In this document: in pieces, positions 25,880 through 35,594 of the stretch
Position numbering within the stretch: position 1 is the stretch's first letter
Layout: each line of letters opens with the position of its first letter
Assembly: GCF_003219815.1 (NCBI RefSeq)
Contig: NZ_QJVD01000019.1
Location: 39,263 to 103,262 of the forward strand
Direction: 5' to 3'
Source: Arthrobacter livingstonensis
GTDB taxonomy: Bacteria > Actinomycetota > Actinomycetes > Actinomycetales > Micrococcaceae
DNA length: 64,000 bases
Notes under the pieces: model-generated
Told to the model about the DNA's origin: nothing
Databases searched by the model: none
The model's input: the letters and a program-made list of their open reading frames with translations, nothing else
Translations under genes and position numbers: made by a program

Positions 25880-27145
25880 CTATAAAGTACGACTCACGGC
25901 CGGCGGGTCTGCGGGCTGGTTGTCGGCGGATACTCTCGCTTTGCCGGAGAGCACGGCGGAGAACACCATGACGAGCAAGCCCGCGACGGGAACCACAAGC
26001 AGGCCAAAACGGAGGGAGGACGCATCGGCTAAAGCGCCGACGATCAGGGGTGAGAGAAGAAAACCGACCCGCAACAGCCAGCTGACGATGGTGAGTCCCG
26101 TGCCGGGTCGGAATCCTGGCAGTTCGTCGGCAGCGTGCATTGCCGCCGGGATGAGGGTCGCAACACCGAGACCGGCGAGACCGAAACCAACCACCGTGCC
26201 AAGGATTGTAGGGATGGCCAGAGCAACACCCATCCCGATGAAGACGACCAACCCACCTGCGCGTGCCACAACACGTTGGCCAAAACGGTCAACGAGCCTG
26301 TCGCCACAGATTCGCCCGACGAACTGCATCCCCTGGAGGGCAATGAAGCCTACCCCGGCAACGAACGCCGAAGCCTCTAAAGAACCCGACAGGTAGATCG
26401 CCGACCAGGAGCTTCCCGCGTCCTCCACAATGGAAGCCGACGCGGCAATCACCACGAGAGCAGCAAGAACCCCGTACCTGACGAGCAATACCGGCGTACG
26501 TCTCGAGGTGGATGACGCGACACCAGAAACCAAGGCGGGCTCGACGGTGGCGGGCTCTGCGCCGTGTAACAAGAACCGGTTGGCGGTAACCGCCATGAGA
26601 CTAAAGAGTGCAGCTGAACCGCCCAGCTGCACCGCCACGGGCACGGCGAATTGCGCGGCCACCGCGCCGAGAACTCCGCCCAAGACAGCCCCGATACTCC
26701 ATACCGCGTGGAAGGAATTCAGGATCGAGCGTTGATAGAGTTTTTGCACGCGTAGCCCATGCGAGTTTTGAGCGACGTCGGTGATCGAATCCATCGCTCC
26801 GGCCAGGAAGAGGCCTCCGGCAAGCACTATCCAGACCGGCGCCACCCCGGCAAACAGGATTCCGAGCGCAGTCAACACGGTTGCAACGATCGCCACCCTG
26901 GCCGAGCGGAACCTGCGCACCAGCATCCCTGCCATCAAACCGGCAAGAAGCGCACCGAGCGGGAACGCGGCTACAGCGACGCCGAACGCAGCGTTGCTGA
27001 GGTGAAGCTCGGCCTTGATCTCAGGGTACCGCGGCAGAAGATTGGCGAAGATAGCGCCGTTGGTGAAGAATAGCATCGCCACACCCGCGCGGGCGCGCAC
27101 CGCCTCGCGGGTTGGTCGCTGGAGGGAAGGCGTCATAGAAATCAT
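25880..27145 (-). CDS. MFS transporter, copy 1
   Basis: 421 residues with about 12 predicted membrane helices. It has the MFS loop 2-3 pattern GMLVRRFRSARVAI and a matching loop in the second half (GDRLVDRFGQRVVARAGG). It resembles the YbjJ/fucose-permease-like branch of sugar or drug transporters; the substrate is unknown. The start ATG at 27145 aligns with 43120 of the second copy. All residues except the first ten and the last few equal those of copy 2. It is convergent with nothing and separated from the epimerase operon by 255 bp without recognised features. Confidence 0.9.
   Translation of the reverse strand: MISMTPSLQRPTREAVRARAGVAMLFFTNGAIFANLLPRYPEIKAELHLSNAAFGVAVAAFPLGALLAGLMAGMLVRRFRSARVAIVATVLTALGILFAGVAPVWIVLAGGLFLAGAMDSITDVAQNSHGLRVQKLYQRSILNSFHAVWSIGAVLGGVLGAVAAQFAVPVAVQLGGSAALFSLMAVTANRFLLHGAEPATVEPALVSGVASSTSRRTPVLLVRYGVLAALVVIAASASIVEDAGSSWSAIYLSGSLEASAFVAGVGFIALQGMQFVGRICGDRLVDRFGQRVVARAGGLVVFIGMGVALAIPTILGTVVGFGLAGLGVATLIPAAMHAADELPGFRPGTGLTIVSWLLRVGFLLSPLIVGALADASSLRFGLLVVPVAGLLVMVFSAVLSGKARVSADNQPADPPAVSRTL
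25895..27122. repeat. 1228-bp direct repeat, unit 1 (MFS gene body)
   Basis: I find no difference between this block and 41870-43097 (constant offset 15975); translations in several frames on both strands are the same. The sequences on either side are only partly similar between copies. Confidence 0.9.
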
Positions 27146-27400
27146 CAGACAGAGGGATCTTTCTTGAAAAGTAGATATCGCCAGCTATGCATGGTTCGCA
27201 AGAAGCAGTCATGTGTACGAGAACGCCCTAAAGCGCACGTACGGATTTGAGCGAGCAGTGCGCTTGCTTGAACGTTCACCGCGACGCTACCAGTACTGTG
27301 ATTTCATGGCTGTTCAGTGTCAGAGATTACACCATTCCGAGGGAAGTAATTCTGGCGAAAGCGCGGGCTATTGACGGGCTTGGCACCCCCACACATCGCG

Positions 27401-28324
27401 CTACAGGGACCGGATAGTCCACCGAGCACTGTGGCTTTCCCCGGCAGGCAAAACGATGAGGTCTTGGTGGGAGTTGAACGCATCCGGAGGGCAGGTCATG
27501 GGTTCCACAGCCAGCCCGATGCGGTGGTTTTGCGCCTCGGGACGATCTGCTGTGTGAATTTGGACCCAGGGGCAGCTAGTACCCCAGCTCATGACTGTGC
27601 CACAGCCGTCGGGGCCCTCAAGCCGGACTTGGGCTACGCCGTCGTCCGTTCGAAGCAGATCCGTGAAAGCGTGATCGATCGCCACGTCTCCGATCTTGCG
27701 GGATTGACGAAAATCGAACTGCGGATGCGCGTCCACCGAAGTGGTGTGCGTGGGGACCAGCGTGTCGGGAGTGACTTCGAGTACGGTAGCGGCCGGCAGC
27801 AGCAACTGCCAGTCATCGAGCATTCCAACACCGGCGGTGAGATAAGGATGTGGTGCGCAACCGTACGGGGCCGGTTGCGCGCCAAGATTACTTGCCGTCA
27901 ACGTGGAGTGCAGGCCTTCGGCGTCTAGGACAAGCACCAGAACCAGAGCTACGTGGAACGGATAACCCTCTTGAGGCACGACGGCGGTGGACAAGGTGGT
28001 GGTCGACTCGCGCTGAGATTCAACGTTCCAGTTGTGCCATCCGACCAGCCCATGAAGGGCATGGCCACGGGCCGTCTCGTTGATAGGCAGCTGATGCTCT
28101 GTGCCTGCGAAGGAATACCTGCCGTGAACAATACGATTGGGCCAAGGCGCCAATGTTGCGCCCCGGTACAGGGGGCGCAACTGGTCTGCGTCGAAAGGGA
28201 CCACCAGGTTACGGCCATTGCACGTCAATGACCGCAAAGAGGCACCGACACTGGCAATGACTGCCGAGTAACTGCCGTGACGAAGGTTGATTTGTTGACC
28301 CGAGATGCTGAAGTGTTCGTTCAC
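27401..28324 (-). CDS. Aldose 1-epimerase family protein
   Basis: 307 residues of the galactose-mutarotase fold. Expected landmarks are present: APWPNRI early (Asn/Arg), GHALHGLVGW with the first catalytic His region, APHPYLTAG with the second His, and LAVEPMTCPPDAFN with the catalytic Glu. It interconverts alpha and beta anomers of a free aldose in the cytoplasm. Its ATG lies 3 bases after the stop of the MalG-type permease, so it is the last gene of a binding protein-permease-permease-epimerase operon controlled by the LacI at 31718. Confidence 0.9.
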   Translation of the reverse strand: MNEHFSISGQQINLRHGSYSAVIASVGASLRSLTCNGRNLVVPFDADQLRPLYRGATLAPWPNRIVHGRYSFAGTEHQLPINETARGHALHGLVGWHNWNVESQRESTTTLSTAVVPQEGYPFHVALVLVLVLDAEGLHSTLTASNLGAQPAPYGCAPHPYLTAGVGMLDDWQLLLPAATVLEVTPDTLVPTHTTSVDAHPQFDFRQSRKIGDVAIDHAFTDLLRTDDGVAQVRLEGPDGCGTVMSWGTSCPWVQIHTADRPEAQNHRIGLAVEPMTCPPDAFNSHQDLIVLPAGESHSARWTIRSL

Positions 28325-28327
28325 GTT

Positions 28328-29236
28328 TTATTGTCCGCCCATGCCTGAGGTGGCAAAACCCTTGACGATCTGACGCTGGAACAAAGCGAATACGACCATG
28401 AGTGGCAGTGCCGCCAGAATTGCGCTGGCCATTGACTGGGCATACTGGACGCCGTAGGCATTCTTGACCGTGGCCAGACCCACGGGCAGGGTCAGCAGAT
28501 CAGGGTTGTTGGTGACGATGAACGGCCACAGGAAGTTGTTCCACGCACCAATGAATACAAAGATTGACACGGCCATCAGGATGGGCCGGGACAACGGCAC
28601 GATGATGGTTATAAAGATCCGCATACGGCCGGCCCCGTCAATGCGGGCGGCCTCCTCAAGCTCCTGGGGGATCGTTTCAAAGAAATTCTTCATGATGAAT
28701 ACCATCATTGGCGCAACAATTTGAGGCAGGATGATCCCGGCAAAGGTATCAGTCAATCGCATGGAGTTCATCTGCTGAAACAAGGGCACAATGAGGATCT
28801 GGCCCGGCACCATGATGGAAGCGATGGTCAAGGCAAACAGCCACTTGCGGCCTCGGAACTCCGTGCGGGAGAACCCGTAGGCGGCTAGGGCTGAAATTGC
28901 CACCGTCAGTATAGTGACGGAAACTGCCACGAAGAAGCTGTTGAACATCCAGCGTGGAATTTCACCTTGGGTCAGTACCTGGACGTACGCATCCAGGGTC
29001 CAGCCCTGCGACGGCACCGACAGGGCTGGCCCGGCAGCATCCTTCTCGGTTTTCAATGAGGTTGCCACACCCCACAAAATGGGGATAACCCACATCAGCG
29101 CCAAAACGATGAGGGCGGTAATGGCTCCACCCGTCCATGCTTTGCTCGTCCCGATTGTCAGGGCGCTGGTTCGCTGATTTTGGGCGCGCATCGTTTTGGG
29201 GGCGCGGCTTGTACGATTTTTTGTTTGTGTGCTCAT
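28328..29236 (-). CDS. Carbohydrate ABC transporter permease, MalG type (CUT1)
   Basis: 302 residues, six predicted membrane helices, basic N-terminus of about 35 residues. The EAA loop reads ELEEAARIDGAGRMRIF. It lies 2 bases behind its MalF-type partner and 3 bases before the epimerase, a tightly packed operon. As in the other two importers of this window, the operon has no ATPase gene. Confidence 0.92.
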   Translation of the reverse strand: MSTQTKNRTSRAPKTMRAQNQRTSALTIGTSKAWTGGAITALIVLALMWVIPILWGVATSLKTEKDAAGPALSVPSQGWTLDAYVQVLTQGEIPRWMFNSFFVAVSVTILTVAISALAAYGFSRTEFRGRKWLFALTIASIMVPGQILIVPLFQQMNSMRLTDTFAGIILPQIVAPMMVFIMKNFFETIPQELEEAARIDGAGRMRIFITIIVPLSRPILMAVSIFVFIGAWNNFLWPFIVTNNPDLLTLPVGLATVKNAYGVQYAQSMASAILAALPLMVVFALFQRQIVKGFATSGMGGQ

Positions 29237-29238
29237 GG

Positions 29239-30165
29239 CTAGTGTTCTTTCCGGTTCATGATGCGCAGCTGGACCACGGCCACAACAACGATCAGGGCGA
29301 AGAAGAGGTAGGAGATGGCCGAGGCGTAGCCCAAGCGGTACCCGCTGAATCCGACGTCGTAAATGTATTCCAGGACCGAACGGGTGCTGCCGCGTGGACC
29401 GCCGGCGGTCAGCAAGTAGATCTGCTCGAAGACCTTCAACGAGGCTAGGATCTGCAACATGACGATCATGATGGTGGTCTTATTGACCATGGGAACAATG
29501 ATGGACACCAGACGGCGCCAGGGTCCGGCGCCATCAAGCTGGGCCGCTTCAAAGACGTGGTCGGGAATGTTTTGCAGGGCTGAGAGGTAGAGCAGGAAAT
29601 TGAAACCCACGGTCCACCAAATGGTTACCAGGACAATGGAGAACATGGCAACGCCCTGCTGGTCGAGGAAGCCAATTTCGGCAAAACCCAACTGTGTCAG
29701 GATGCTGTTGATGAGCCCAAAGCCGGGCTGGAACATCCACTGCCACAATGCGGTGACGACGGATACAGGCAGAAGGTAGGGAGTGAAAAAGCTCATGCGC
29801 CACAGCCATTGTCCCGGCAGACCCACGTAAACCAGGTACGCCATGACAAAGGATAAAACGACCAGCGGTGCGGCTGTGGCAATAGTGAAGACTGCTGTGT
29901 TCCACAATGACTGCCAGACTGCTGGATCGGCCAGTGCCTCGGCATAGTTGGACAGGCCGGTGAAGCCAGCCCCGGAACCTGTCAGGCTCTGATTGGTCAG
30001 GCTCATCCATAGCCCTGACACGATCGGCCACAGCAAAAACATGGCGAAAGCGACCAGGAACGGTACAACGAACCAGAAACCCGATCCTTTGCGAACCTTG
30101 GCCGGTGTTTTTTGTGTAATGGGGGGCGCAACGGAGGGCGCCAAGTCGGTTAGCACGGTGTTCAC
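29239..30165 (-). CDS. Carbohydrate ABC transporter permease, MalF type (CUT1)
   Basis: 308 residues from a GTG at 30165, eight bases after the binding-protein stop; the frame is open to 30321 but the extra 52 codons overlap that gene and look non-natural. Six predicted membrane helices begin at about residue 28 (FWFVVPFLVAFAMFLLWP). The EAA loop reads HVFEAAQLDGAGPWRRL. It is the channel partner of the permease encoded at 28328-29236. Confidence 0.9.
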   Translation of the reverse strand: MNTVLTDLAPSVAPPITQKTPAKVRKGSGFWFVVPFLVAFAMFLLWPIVSGLWMSLTNQSLTGSGAGFTGLSNYAEALADPAVWQSLWNTAVFTIATAAPLVVLSFVMAYLVYVGLPGQWLWRMSFFTPYLLPVSVVTALWQWMFQPGFGLINSILTQLGFAEIGFLDQQGVAMFSIVLVTIWWTVGFNFLLYLSALQNIPDHVFEAAQLDGAGPWRRLVSIIVPMVNKTTIMIVMLQILASLKVFEQIYLLTAGGPRGSTRSVLEYIYDVGFSGYRLGYASAISYLFFALIVVVAVVQLRIMNRKEH

Positions 30166-30173
30166 CTCTGGGT

Positions 30174-31565
30174 TCAGGACGGGTTCGGGGCAGAGAGCAT
30201 CTTGTTGATGATCTCCAGCATGGAGGCAACAGCTGCTGGGGGATCCAGTGTGCCTTGGAAACAAGCTGAGATGGTTTGTGAGAGCTGGTTCTGGAAGTCG
30301 GTACCAGCGCCGCTGAACCATACAGGAGGGTCAAATACCGGGGTGGTGCCGGCGGCAGCATAGTCAACCTGGGGGTGCAGGTTTTGATAATCGGGGGTTT
30401 CCTGAACCGGAAGGTATGCCGGGATGTGCCCAGCTTCAGCCCACTTCTGGCCTTGTTTGATGATGCCGGCAACGAATTGGTGCGCTGTTCGTCGGCGTTG
30501 CGGATCATCGCTGACCTGGCGGGGTAAGACGTAGGAATGGGAATCGGAATAGTTCGCCGGCGTGCCGAACATGGTGGGCATCGGCATCGCGCCCAAGTTG
30601 GGGATGGCGTCCTTTAGGGCAGGCATCTCCCAAGCACCGGACAGGATCAGACCGGTGGTTCCGGAGGTGAAGTCGGCAATTGCGCCAGCATAGGTCTGGT
30701 TCTTGAGTGCAATCTTTCCGTCCATCATTTGTGTCAGGAACGTCAAGACCTCTGCTGCCTTCGCGGTGTCAAGGACGGCGGGGGATCCCACCTCCATGGT
30801 GTAGCCTCCGCCCGTTTGGGCGTACAAACCCCAAAAAAGTCGCCACGACTGTGCACTGTCCAGCACATGACCGAAGGAAACTCCTTGTTTGCCCGTAACC
30901 TTGGCAAGCTTCTGGCCAACCTCAATCATGTCTTCAGCGGAGGTGATGGAACTGATAGCGCCGCTGCCATCGAGCACACCTGCTTTCTCGGCAATGTCCT
31001 TATTGTAGAAAACCACGAAAGGGTGAGTGTCCAGGGGGATCGCGAACAGCTGACCCTCATAGTGGCAGTTCTTCCAGACCGCCGGAGCGAAGTCGTCCTC
31101 ACGCACGCCAAACTCTGCCAACAACTCCAGATCGTACGGTTCCAACAGCCCGCCTGGAGCAAACCCTGCCAAGCGTGAGAGGTGCATGATAGCGGTGTCG
31201 GGTGCTTTGCCGCTCGATGCAGCCATGGCCAGCTTGGTGTAATACGGCGAACCCCACGCCAGCGTGACGGGCCGGACAGTGACAGCGCTTTCATTACTGA
31301 AATTGGCGATCATGCTACGCATGCTGATGCCGTCGGATCCGGAGAACAGATCCCAGGTTTGCAGGGGTCCCTCAGCGGCATGCCCGCTTCCGCCGCATGC
31401 GCTGAGCCCACCGCCGAGGGCGAAGAAACCAGCCGTGACGGCAAACGATCGAAAGACCGACCTGCGACTGAAGGTGGCGTCGGAAATACTGCCGAGAAGG
31501 CTGCCAAGGGGCCGCTTCGTTGCCTGCTCCGACGAATATCTAGCCCTGGGGAGTTCGTGTTTCAT
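30174..31565 (-). CDS. Sugar-binding lipoprotein of ABC importer, Tat-type signal
   Basis: 463 residues. The long N-region ends in FSRRSVFRSF, a twin-arginine motif, followed by a hydrophobic core and the lipobox LSAC at about residues 54-57, so a Tat-exported lipoprotein is likely. The mature part is a family 1 solute-binding protein (APDTAIMHLSRLAGFAPGGL; VVFYNKDIAEKAG). It opens the operon; a LacI-type palindrome lies 57 bases upstream. The substrate may be a galactoside or glucuronide-like oligosaccharide, judged only from the GH2 and epimerase neighbours. Confidence 0.9.
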   Translation of the reverse strand: MKHELPRARYSSEQATKRPLGSLLGSISDATFSRRSVFRSFAVTAGFFALGGGLSACGGSGHAAEGPLQTWDLFSGSDGISMRSMIANFSNESAVTVRPVTLAWGSPYYTKLAMAASSGKAPDTAIMHLSRLAGFAPGGLLEPYDLELLAEFGVREDDFAPAVWKNCHYEGQLFAIPLDTHPFVVFYNKDIAEKAGVLDGSGAISSITSAEDMIEVGQKLAKVTGKQGVSFGHVLDSAQSWRLFWGLYAQTGGGYTMEVGSPAVLDTAKAAEVLTFLTQMMDGKIALKNQTYAGAIADFTSGTTGLILSGAWEMPALKDAIPNLGAMPMPTMFGTPANYSDSHSYVLPRQVSDDPQRRRTAHQFVAGIIKQGQKWAEAGHIPAYLPVQETPDYQNLHPQVDYAAAGTTPVFDPPVWFSGAGTDFQNQLSQTISACFQGTLDPPAAVASMLEIINKMLSAPNPS

Positions 31566-31621
31566 GGATCATTCCTGCCCGGCGTAGGGACCGCTTCGCA
31601 CGCCCAACGCCATTGGTGAAC

Positions 31622-31635
31622 TTCTAACGTTAGAA
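31622..31635. promoter_or_regulatory. LacI-type operator between binding-protein and LacI genes
   Basis: TTCTAACGTTAGAA is a perfect 14-bp palindrome with the CG centre typical of LacI-family sites. It lies in the divergent region and can control both the importer operon and the regulator. Confidence 0.8.
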
Positions 31636-31717
31636 AGAATCCACTGTGGCGATAGTATTTGTCAAGGGCATTCTATAAATGGAGCGTTTATTCCATACAA
31701 GCAGAGGGTGGAAGATC

Positions 31718-32815
31718 ATGGAGCCAGTGGAAGCGGGTCAAAAGCCGCTAGTTTTAGAGGAATCGGCCGATCATGACGTCCGGATGGATGGCATAGCCAC
31801 TTCTATCCGGCCCAAGCGCGTCGGGATCAAGGAAGTCGCCAGCCTCGCAGGGGTGTCATGGAAAACGGTCTCCAACGTTGTCAATGACAGGCCCCATGTA
31901 CGCCCTGCAATGCGCGAAAAGGTATTGGCAGCAATTGCCGAACTTGGGTATCGGCCTAACCTTGCCGGGCGTCAACTGCGTCAGGGATCTTCGATGACGA
32001 TCGTGTTGGCGATCCCGGAAATTACCTCGCCTTACTTTGGGAAACTTGCTGAACACGTCATCACCAGCGCCGAATCACGAGGCTATACGGTGTTGATCGA
32101 AGCCTACGGAGAGGATCCCACCAGGGAAGGGCGAGTGTTAGAGGGCTATCAGAACCGGCTGATCGACGGCATCATTTATAGCGCGCAAAACGTTTCGCCG
32201 GAAGCCGTGAAGGCACGTCAAGACCCAACGCCCATGGTGCTTCTGGGTGAGCGCATCCTTGACTCCGGACTGCCACACGTTGCCATTAACAACAACCGTT
32301 CGGCACGGGAGTTAGTGAGTCATCTAGCTTCGCGTGGTCGGACGCGGCTGGCGTTTCTGGGTGACCGTCCAGATGTCGGGGAGAGCGTTGCAGGTCTGCG
32401 ATTGGAGGGTTTTCAGGAGGGACTGCTTGAAAATGAGCTCACCTTCGATCAACACCTGGTTATGGGTGTTCAGCGGTATTCCCGCGACGAAGGTGAGATG
32501 GCGGCGCTGCGTCTGCTCAATTCCGGAGTGCCGTTTGACTCCGTTGTCTGTGCCAGCGACATTCTCTCGGTAGGGGTGCTGCGGGCATTTCGGCGCCGTG
32601 GCATCCGGGTCCCCCAAGATGTTTCAATCGTTGGCTGGGACGATATTCCTGAGGCCGAGTTTGGGGCCCCGTCGCTCACGAGCATCTCCCCGGACATTGC
32701 GGCCTTGGCGGAGGCTTCCCTTGAGCAGCTACTGACCGTCATGGACGGCCGCAAGCTGGAGAACGTCGAGATGGAAATCGGCTACACCTTGAAAGTTCGC
32801 GAATCTAGTTTCTAG
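31718..32815 (+). CDS. LacI-family transcriptional regulator
   Basis: 365 residues from ATG at 31718, chosen because GGTGGAAG lies just upstream (the frame is open from 31679). A 30-residue acidic leader precedes the helix-turn-helix (VGIKEVASLAGVSWKTVSNV) and hinge (LGYRPNLAGRQLRQG). A periplasmic-binding-like effector domain follows (TIVLAIPEITSPYFG; VVCASDILSVGVLRAFR; VSIVGWDDIPEAEF). It stands between the importer operon and the GH2 gene, each with a TTCTAACGTT operator, and so is their likely local repressor. Confidence 0.93.
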   Translation: MEPVEAGQKPLVLEESADHDVRMDGIATSIRPKRVGIKEVASLAGVSWKTVSNVVNDRPHVRPAMREKVLAAIAELGYRPNLAGRQLRQGSSMTIVLAIPEITSPYFGKLAEHVITSAESRGYTVLIEAYGEDPTREGRVLEGYQNRLIDGIIYSAQNVSPEAVKARQDPTPMVLLGERILDSGLPHVAINNNRSARELVSHLASRGRTRLAFLGDRPDVGESVAGLRLEGFQEGLLENELTFDQHLVMGVQRYSRDEGEMAALRLLNSGVPFDSVVCASDILSVGVLRAFRRRGIRVPQDVSIVGWDDIPEAEFGAPSLTSISPDIAALAEASLEQLLTVMDGRKLENVEMEIGYTLKVRESSF

Positions 32816-32892
32816 GGGTGCGCAATGCGGATTCCTGACTGCAGCCGGTGTTGCACCATCTCGCTGCGCTCTGGCCTTTGGTCCCAGACTTG

Positions 32893-32908
32893 TTTCTAAC
32901 GTTGCAAA
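32893..32908. promoter_or_regulatory. LacI-type operator before the GH2 gene
   Basis: TTTCTAACGTTGCAAA shares TTCTAACGTT with the palindrome at 31622 and ends 60 bases before the GH2 start codon. Confidence 0.7.
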
Positions 32909-32968
32909 TTGATTCATGATGCGGTTCACTGGACTAATCATTTCGTTTCAACCTTGAAGGACTAGACC

Positions 32969-34885
32969 GTGACAGACCAAAACACATTGGCCACAGCACT
33001 GCCCAAGCCCGAGCATCCCCGCCCGCAACTAGTCCGTGAGAACTGGGTTAACTTGAATGGTATGTGGGAATTTGAGATCGACGCCGGGGACTCGGGATTG
33101 GAGCGAGGGCTGCGCAACCGTGAGCTCAGTTCAGAGATCTTGGTGCCCTTTGCCCCGGAAACGAAACTTTCCGGCGTCGAGCATGTGGACTTCATGGAGG
33201 CTGTTTGGTATCGGCGCACGGTAACCATCCCGGAGAAGTGGATTGGGCAGCGCGCCATTTTGCATTTTGGCGCCGTTGACCATGACACCACCGTGTGGGT
33301 CAACGACGTCGAAGTGGCGCGTCACCGTGGTGGTTTCACACCCTTTAGTGCCGATCTGCACGGCGTGGCCGAGGCTGGCAGTGAGGCAACCATTGTGGTC
33401 CGGGCCCGGGATTCTCGCCATGAGATGCAGGCTCGCGGCAAGCAGGCCACCTGGTACAACAACACTCACTGCCAGTACACACGTACCACGGGAATTTGGC
33501 AGACGGTGTGGATGGAAGCAGTACCCGAAGTTCATGTTCGGCGTCTGCGCATGAGCCCTAACTTGGCCACTTCAAGCCTCACAGTAGAAGTTCCGCTGAG
33601 CCAAAACCGGGCTGGTCATGTAGTGCAGGTGGTGCTCGGTGGCGAGGACGGCTTTGAACTCACGGCGCTCTCGGCGGCGGACCTTGACCTGGCACCGTCG
33701 GTTCATCTGGCCATTCCGGCGGATAGTTTGCGCCCTTGGTCGGTTGAAGATCCGTATCTTTATGATCTTGACGTGAACATCCTGGACCGGGACGGGGCCG
33801 TGGTGGACCATGTCCAAAGCTATGCCGCCGTTCGATCGGTGGCACTGGATGGAAAAACCGTCCGTATCAACGGTAGGGCTGTTTTCCAGAGGCTGATTCT
33901 GGACCAGGGCTACTGGCCTGATTCGCTGATGACATCACCGGATGACGCAGCTTTGGTTAAGGACATTGAGCTGTCCATGTCCGCCGGATTCAATGGCGCA
34001 CGCCTGCATGAGAAGGTATTCGAGGAGCGATTCCTCTACCATGCAGACCGCATGGGGTATTTGGTCTGGGGCGAATTTGGCGACTGGGGTGTCTCTGGCG
34101 CTGGAACGGTAGGCCACAATCAGGCCCCGAGCTCCAGTTTTGTGGCGCAATGGTTGGAGGCTTTGCAACGGGATTTCAACCACCCGTCCATCATTGGCTG
34201 GTGCCCGTTGAACGAGACCCACCAGGCGCTCCATGACCGCATCACTGTCTTGGATGACGTCACGCACGCCATGTATCTGGCCACGAAACTGGCTGATCCG
34301 ACTCGCCCGGTCATTGATGCTTCAGGTTACGCGCACAGGGTTCGCCAATCGGACATCTACGATTCCCACTCTTACGAACAGAATCCGGAAAAGTTCCGGC
34401 TGGAGCAGGCGGGGTTAGCTGATGACAGGCCGTACTTGAACCTCAGCTTCCAGAAGGAAACCATCTCCATTCCCTACGCCGGGCAGCCCTTCTTTGTCTC
34501 CGAGTTTGGCGGCATTTGGTGGAATGAGGAGGAAGCCGCGCAAGCAGCGCAGAATGAGGCGGCAGCAATTTCATACGGTGATCGGGAAGATGACCTGCAT
34601 TCTGGAGTGTATGAGGCTGGCGCAGACTTGGCGGAATCGTGGGGATACGGCGAACGCGTAGCCACTGTTGACCAATTCCATACCAGGTTCAAGGGACTCT
34701 GCGATGTCTTGTTGGATGATCCGAACATGTTTGGCTACTGCTACACACAGCTAACGGACGTTTTTCAGGAGAAGAACGGTCTGTTCAACTTCGACAGGAG
34801 CACCAAGCTCGACGTCGAACGGTTGCGTTCGGTGCAGGCGCGGCCGGCCGCTATTGAGTTGCTGGATGCCAGCCGGATCAAATAG
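32969..34885 (+). CDS. Glycoside hydrolase family 2 enzyme (beta-galactosidase/glucuronidase-like)
   Basis: 638 residues with the GH2 order: jelly-roll sugar-binding domain (about 15-185, with LNGMWEFEIDAG and GAVDHDTTVWVN), immunoglobulin-like domain (about 190-295) and TIM barrel. The acid/base is Glu416 in WCPLNETHQ, and the nucleophile is Glu512 in FVSEFGG. There is no signal peptide, so it acts in the cytoplasm on imported glycosides. GTG start with AAGGAC upstream. Substrate cannot be fixed: the family covers beta-galactosidase, beta-mannosidase, beta-glucuronidase and arabinosidases. Confidence 0.9.
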   Translation: MTDQNTLATALPKPEHPRPQLVRENWVNLNGMWEFEIDAGDSGLERGLRNRELSSEILVPFAPETKLSGVEHVDFMEAVWYRRTVTIPEKWIGQRAILHFGAVDHDTTVWVNDVEVARHRGGFTPFSADLHGVAEAGSEATIVVRARDSRHEMQARGKQATWYNNTHCQYTRTTGIWQTVWMEAVPEVHVRRLRMSPNLATSSLTVEVPLSQNRAGHVVQVVLGGEDGFELTALSAADLDLAPSVHLAIPADSLRPWSVEDPYLYDLDVNILDRDGAVVDHVQSYAAVRSVALDGKTVRINGRAVFQRLILDQGYWPDSLMTSPDDAALVKDIELSMSAGFNGARLHEKVFEERFLYHADRMGYLVWGEFGDWGVSGAGTVGHNQAPSSSFVAQWLEALQRDFNHPSIIGWCPLNETHQALHDRITVLDDVTHAMYLATKLADPTRPVIDASGYAHRVRQSDIYDSHSYEQNPEKFRLEQAGLADDRPYLNLSFQKETISIPYAGQPFFVSEFGGIWWNEEEAAQAAQNEAAAISYGDREDDLHSGVYEAGADLAESWGYGERVATVDQFHTRFKGLCDVLLDDPNMFGYCYTQLTDVFQEKNGLFNFDRSTKLDVERLRSVQARPAAIELLDASRIK

Positions 34886-34933
34886 CCCCCAAAGACTACC
34901 TACCGAGGTTGATGTGTGCCGAAGGAACACATT

Positions 34934-34966
34934 CGCCCACGACCAACAAAAACTGGGTCGTGGGCG
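34934..34966 (+). terminator. Strong hairpin after the GH2 gene
   Basis: CGCCCACGACC and GGTCGTGGGCG form a perfect 11-bp stem with an A-rich 11-base loop, 49 bases after the GH2 stop. No T run follows. The next 220 bases (34967-35190) contain only short frames, with no recognised gene. Confidence 0.55.
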
Positions 34967-35190
34967 ACGCGTTCGCCAACGCCTGCACGACCCCACTACT
35001 CTCCGGCCTGGCAGCCGTGCCCGGCATCAGGAACCGGGCCGGTGATGGCCAAGCCGGTCCACATCAATCGGCTCATGAACACAGGCCGTGTTTTAGACTG
35101 GGCTACCTGCGGCGTCGGACTGCTCCCAAGCGACCGGCGCATGCGGGACGCTATGTCAGCCGAAGACTGTTCCTGGCATAAAGTGGTGAG

Positions 35191-35526
35191 ATGTCAATCG
35201 CCTTCTGGGTTTGTGCCGTTGTGACCGTGATCAGTTCACTCGTGAGCGGAGGATATGCGGTAGCGGGTTTTCGGTCAGCAACCGAACAGTCACGCGTTCC
35301 GTCGATGTATGCTCTGGCGAGAAGTCTGGCTCTCGTCCTCGTGGCCATTGTCGGGCTGTTGAGTTCTTCGATCCCGTTCGTGGCCGCCGCCGCTTTGGCC
35401 ATGATTCTTGTTCAGGGCCTCGATGCTGTCATCGGAGCTCGTATCTCCGATCGCCTGAAGACTGTAGGGCCCGCACTTACGGCTATGGTCAACGCAGCAG
35501 CCCTTGTCTGGATGCTTACCACTTAA
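35191..35526 (+). CDS. Small four-helix membrane protein, unknown function
   Basis: 111 residues, starting MSIAFWVCAVVTVISS. Four predicted membrane helices cover nearly the whole chain, with one positively charged loop (YALARSL) and a short basic segment before the last helix (RISDRLKTVG). It resembles small integral proteins of the DUF4267 kind, but I cannot confirm this. It is convergent with the YhgE-like gene. Confidence 0.6.
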   Translation: MSIAFWVCAVVTVISSLVSGGYAVAGFRSATEQSRVPSMYALARSLALVLVAIVGLLSSSIPFVAAAALAMILVQGLDAVIGARISDRLKTVGPALTAMVNAAALVWMLTT

Positions 35527-35533
35527 GCAACCC

Positions 35534-35559
35534 GAGATCGGACTTCTGATTCGGATCTC
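35534..35559. terminator. Hairpin between convergent genes
   Basis: GAGATC (35534-35539) and GATCTC (35554-35559) can pair, with extra partial pairing inside. It lies between two convergent stop codons and may serve both. Confidence 0.4.
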
Positions 35560-35594
35560 CCGGTGGGTATCGGCAGCCCTGGGCTTGCTGGTGG

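Noticed and set aside
34967-35190. Short frame with a readable stretch after the GH2 gene
   Set aside because: Less than 60 codons, no start with ribosome site, no family; at most a gene scrap.
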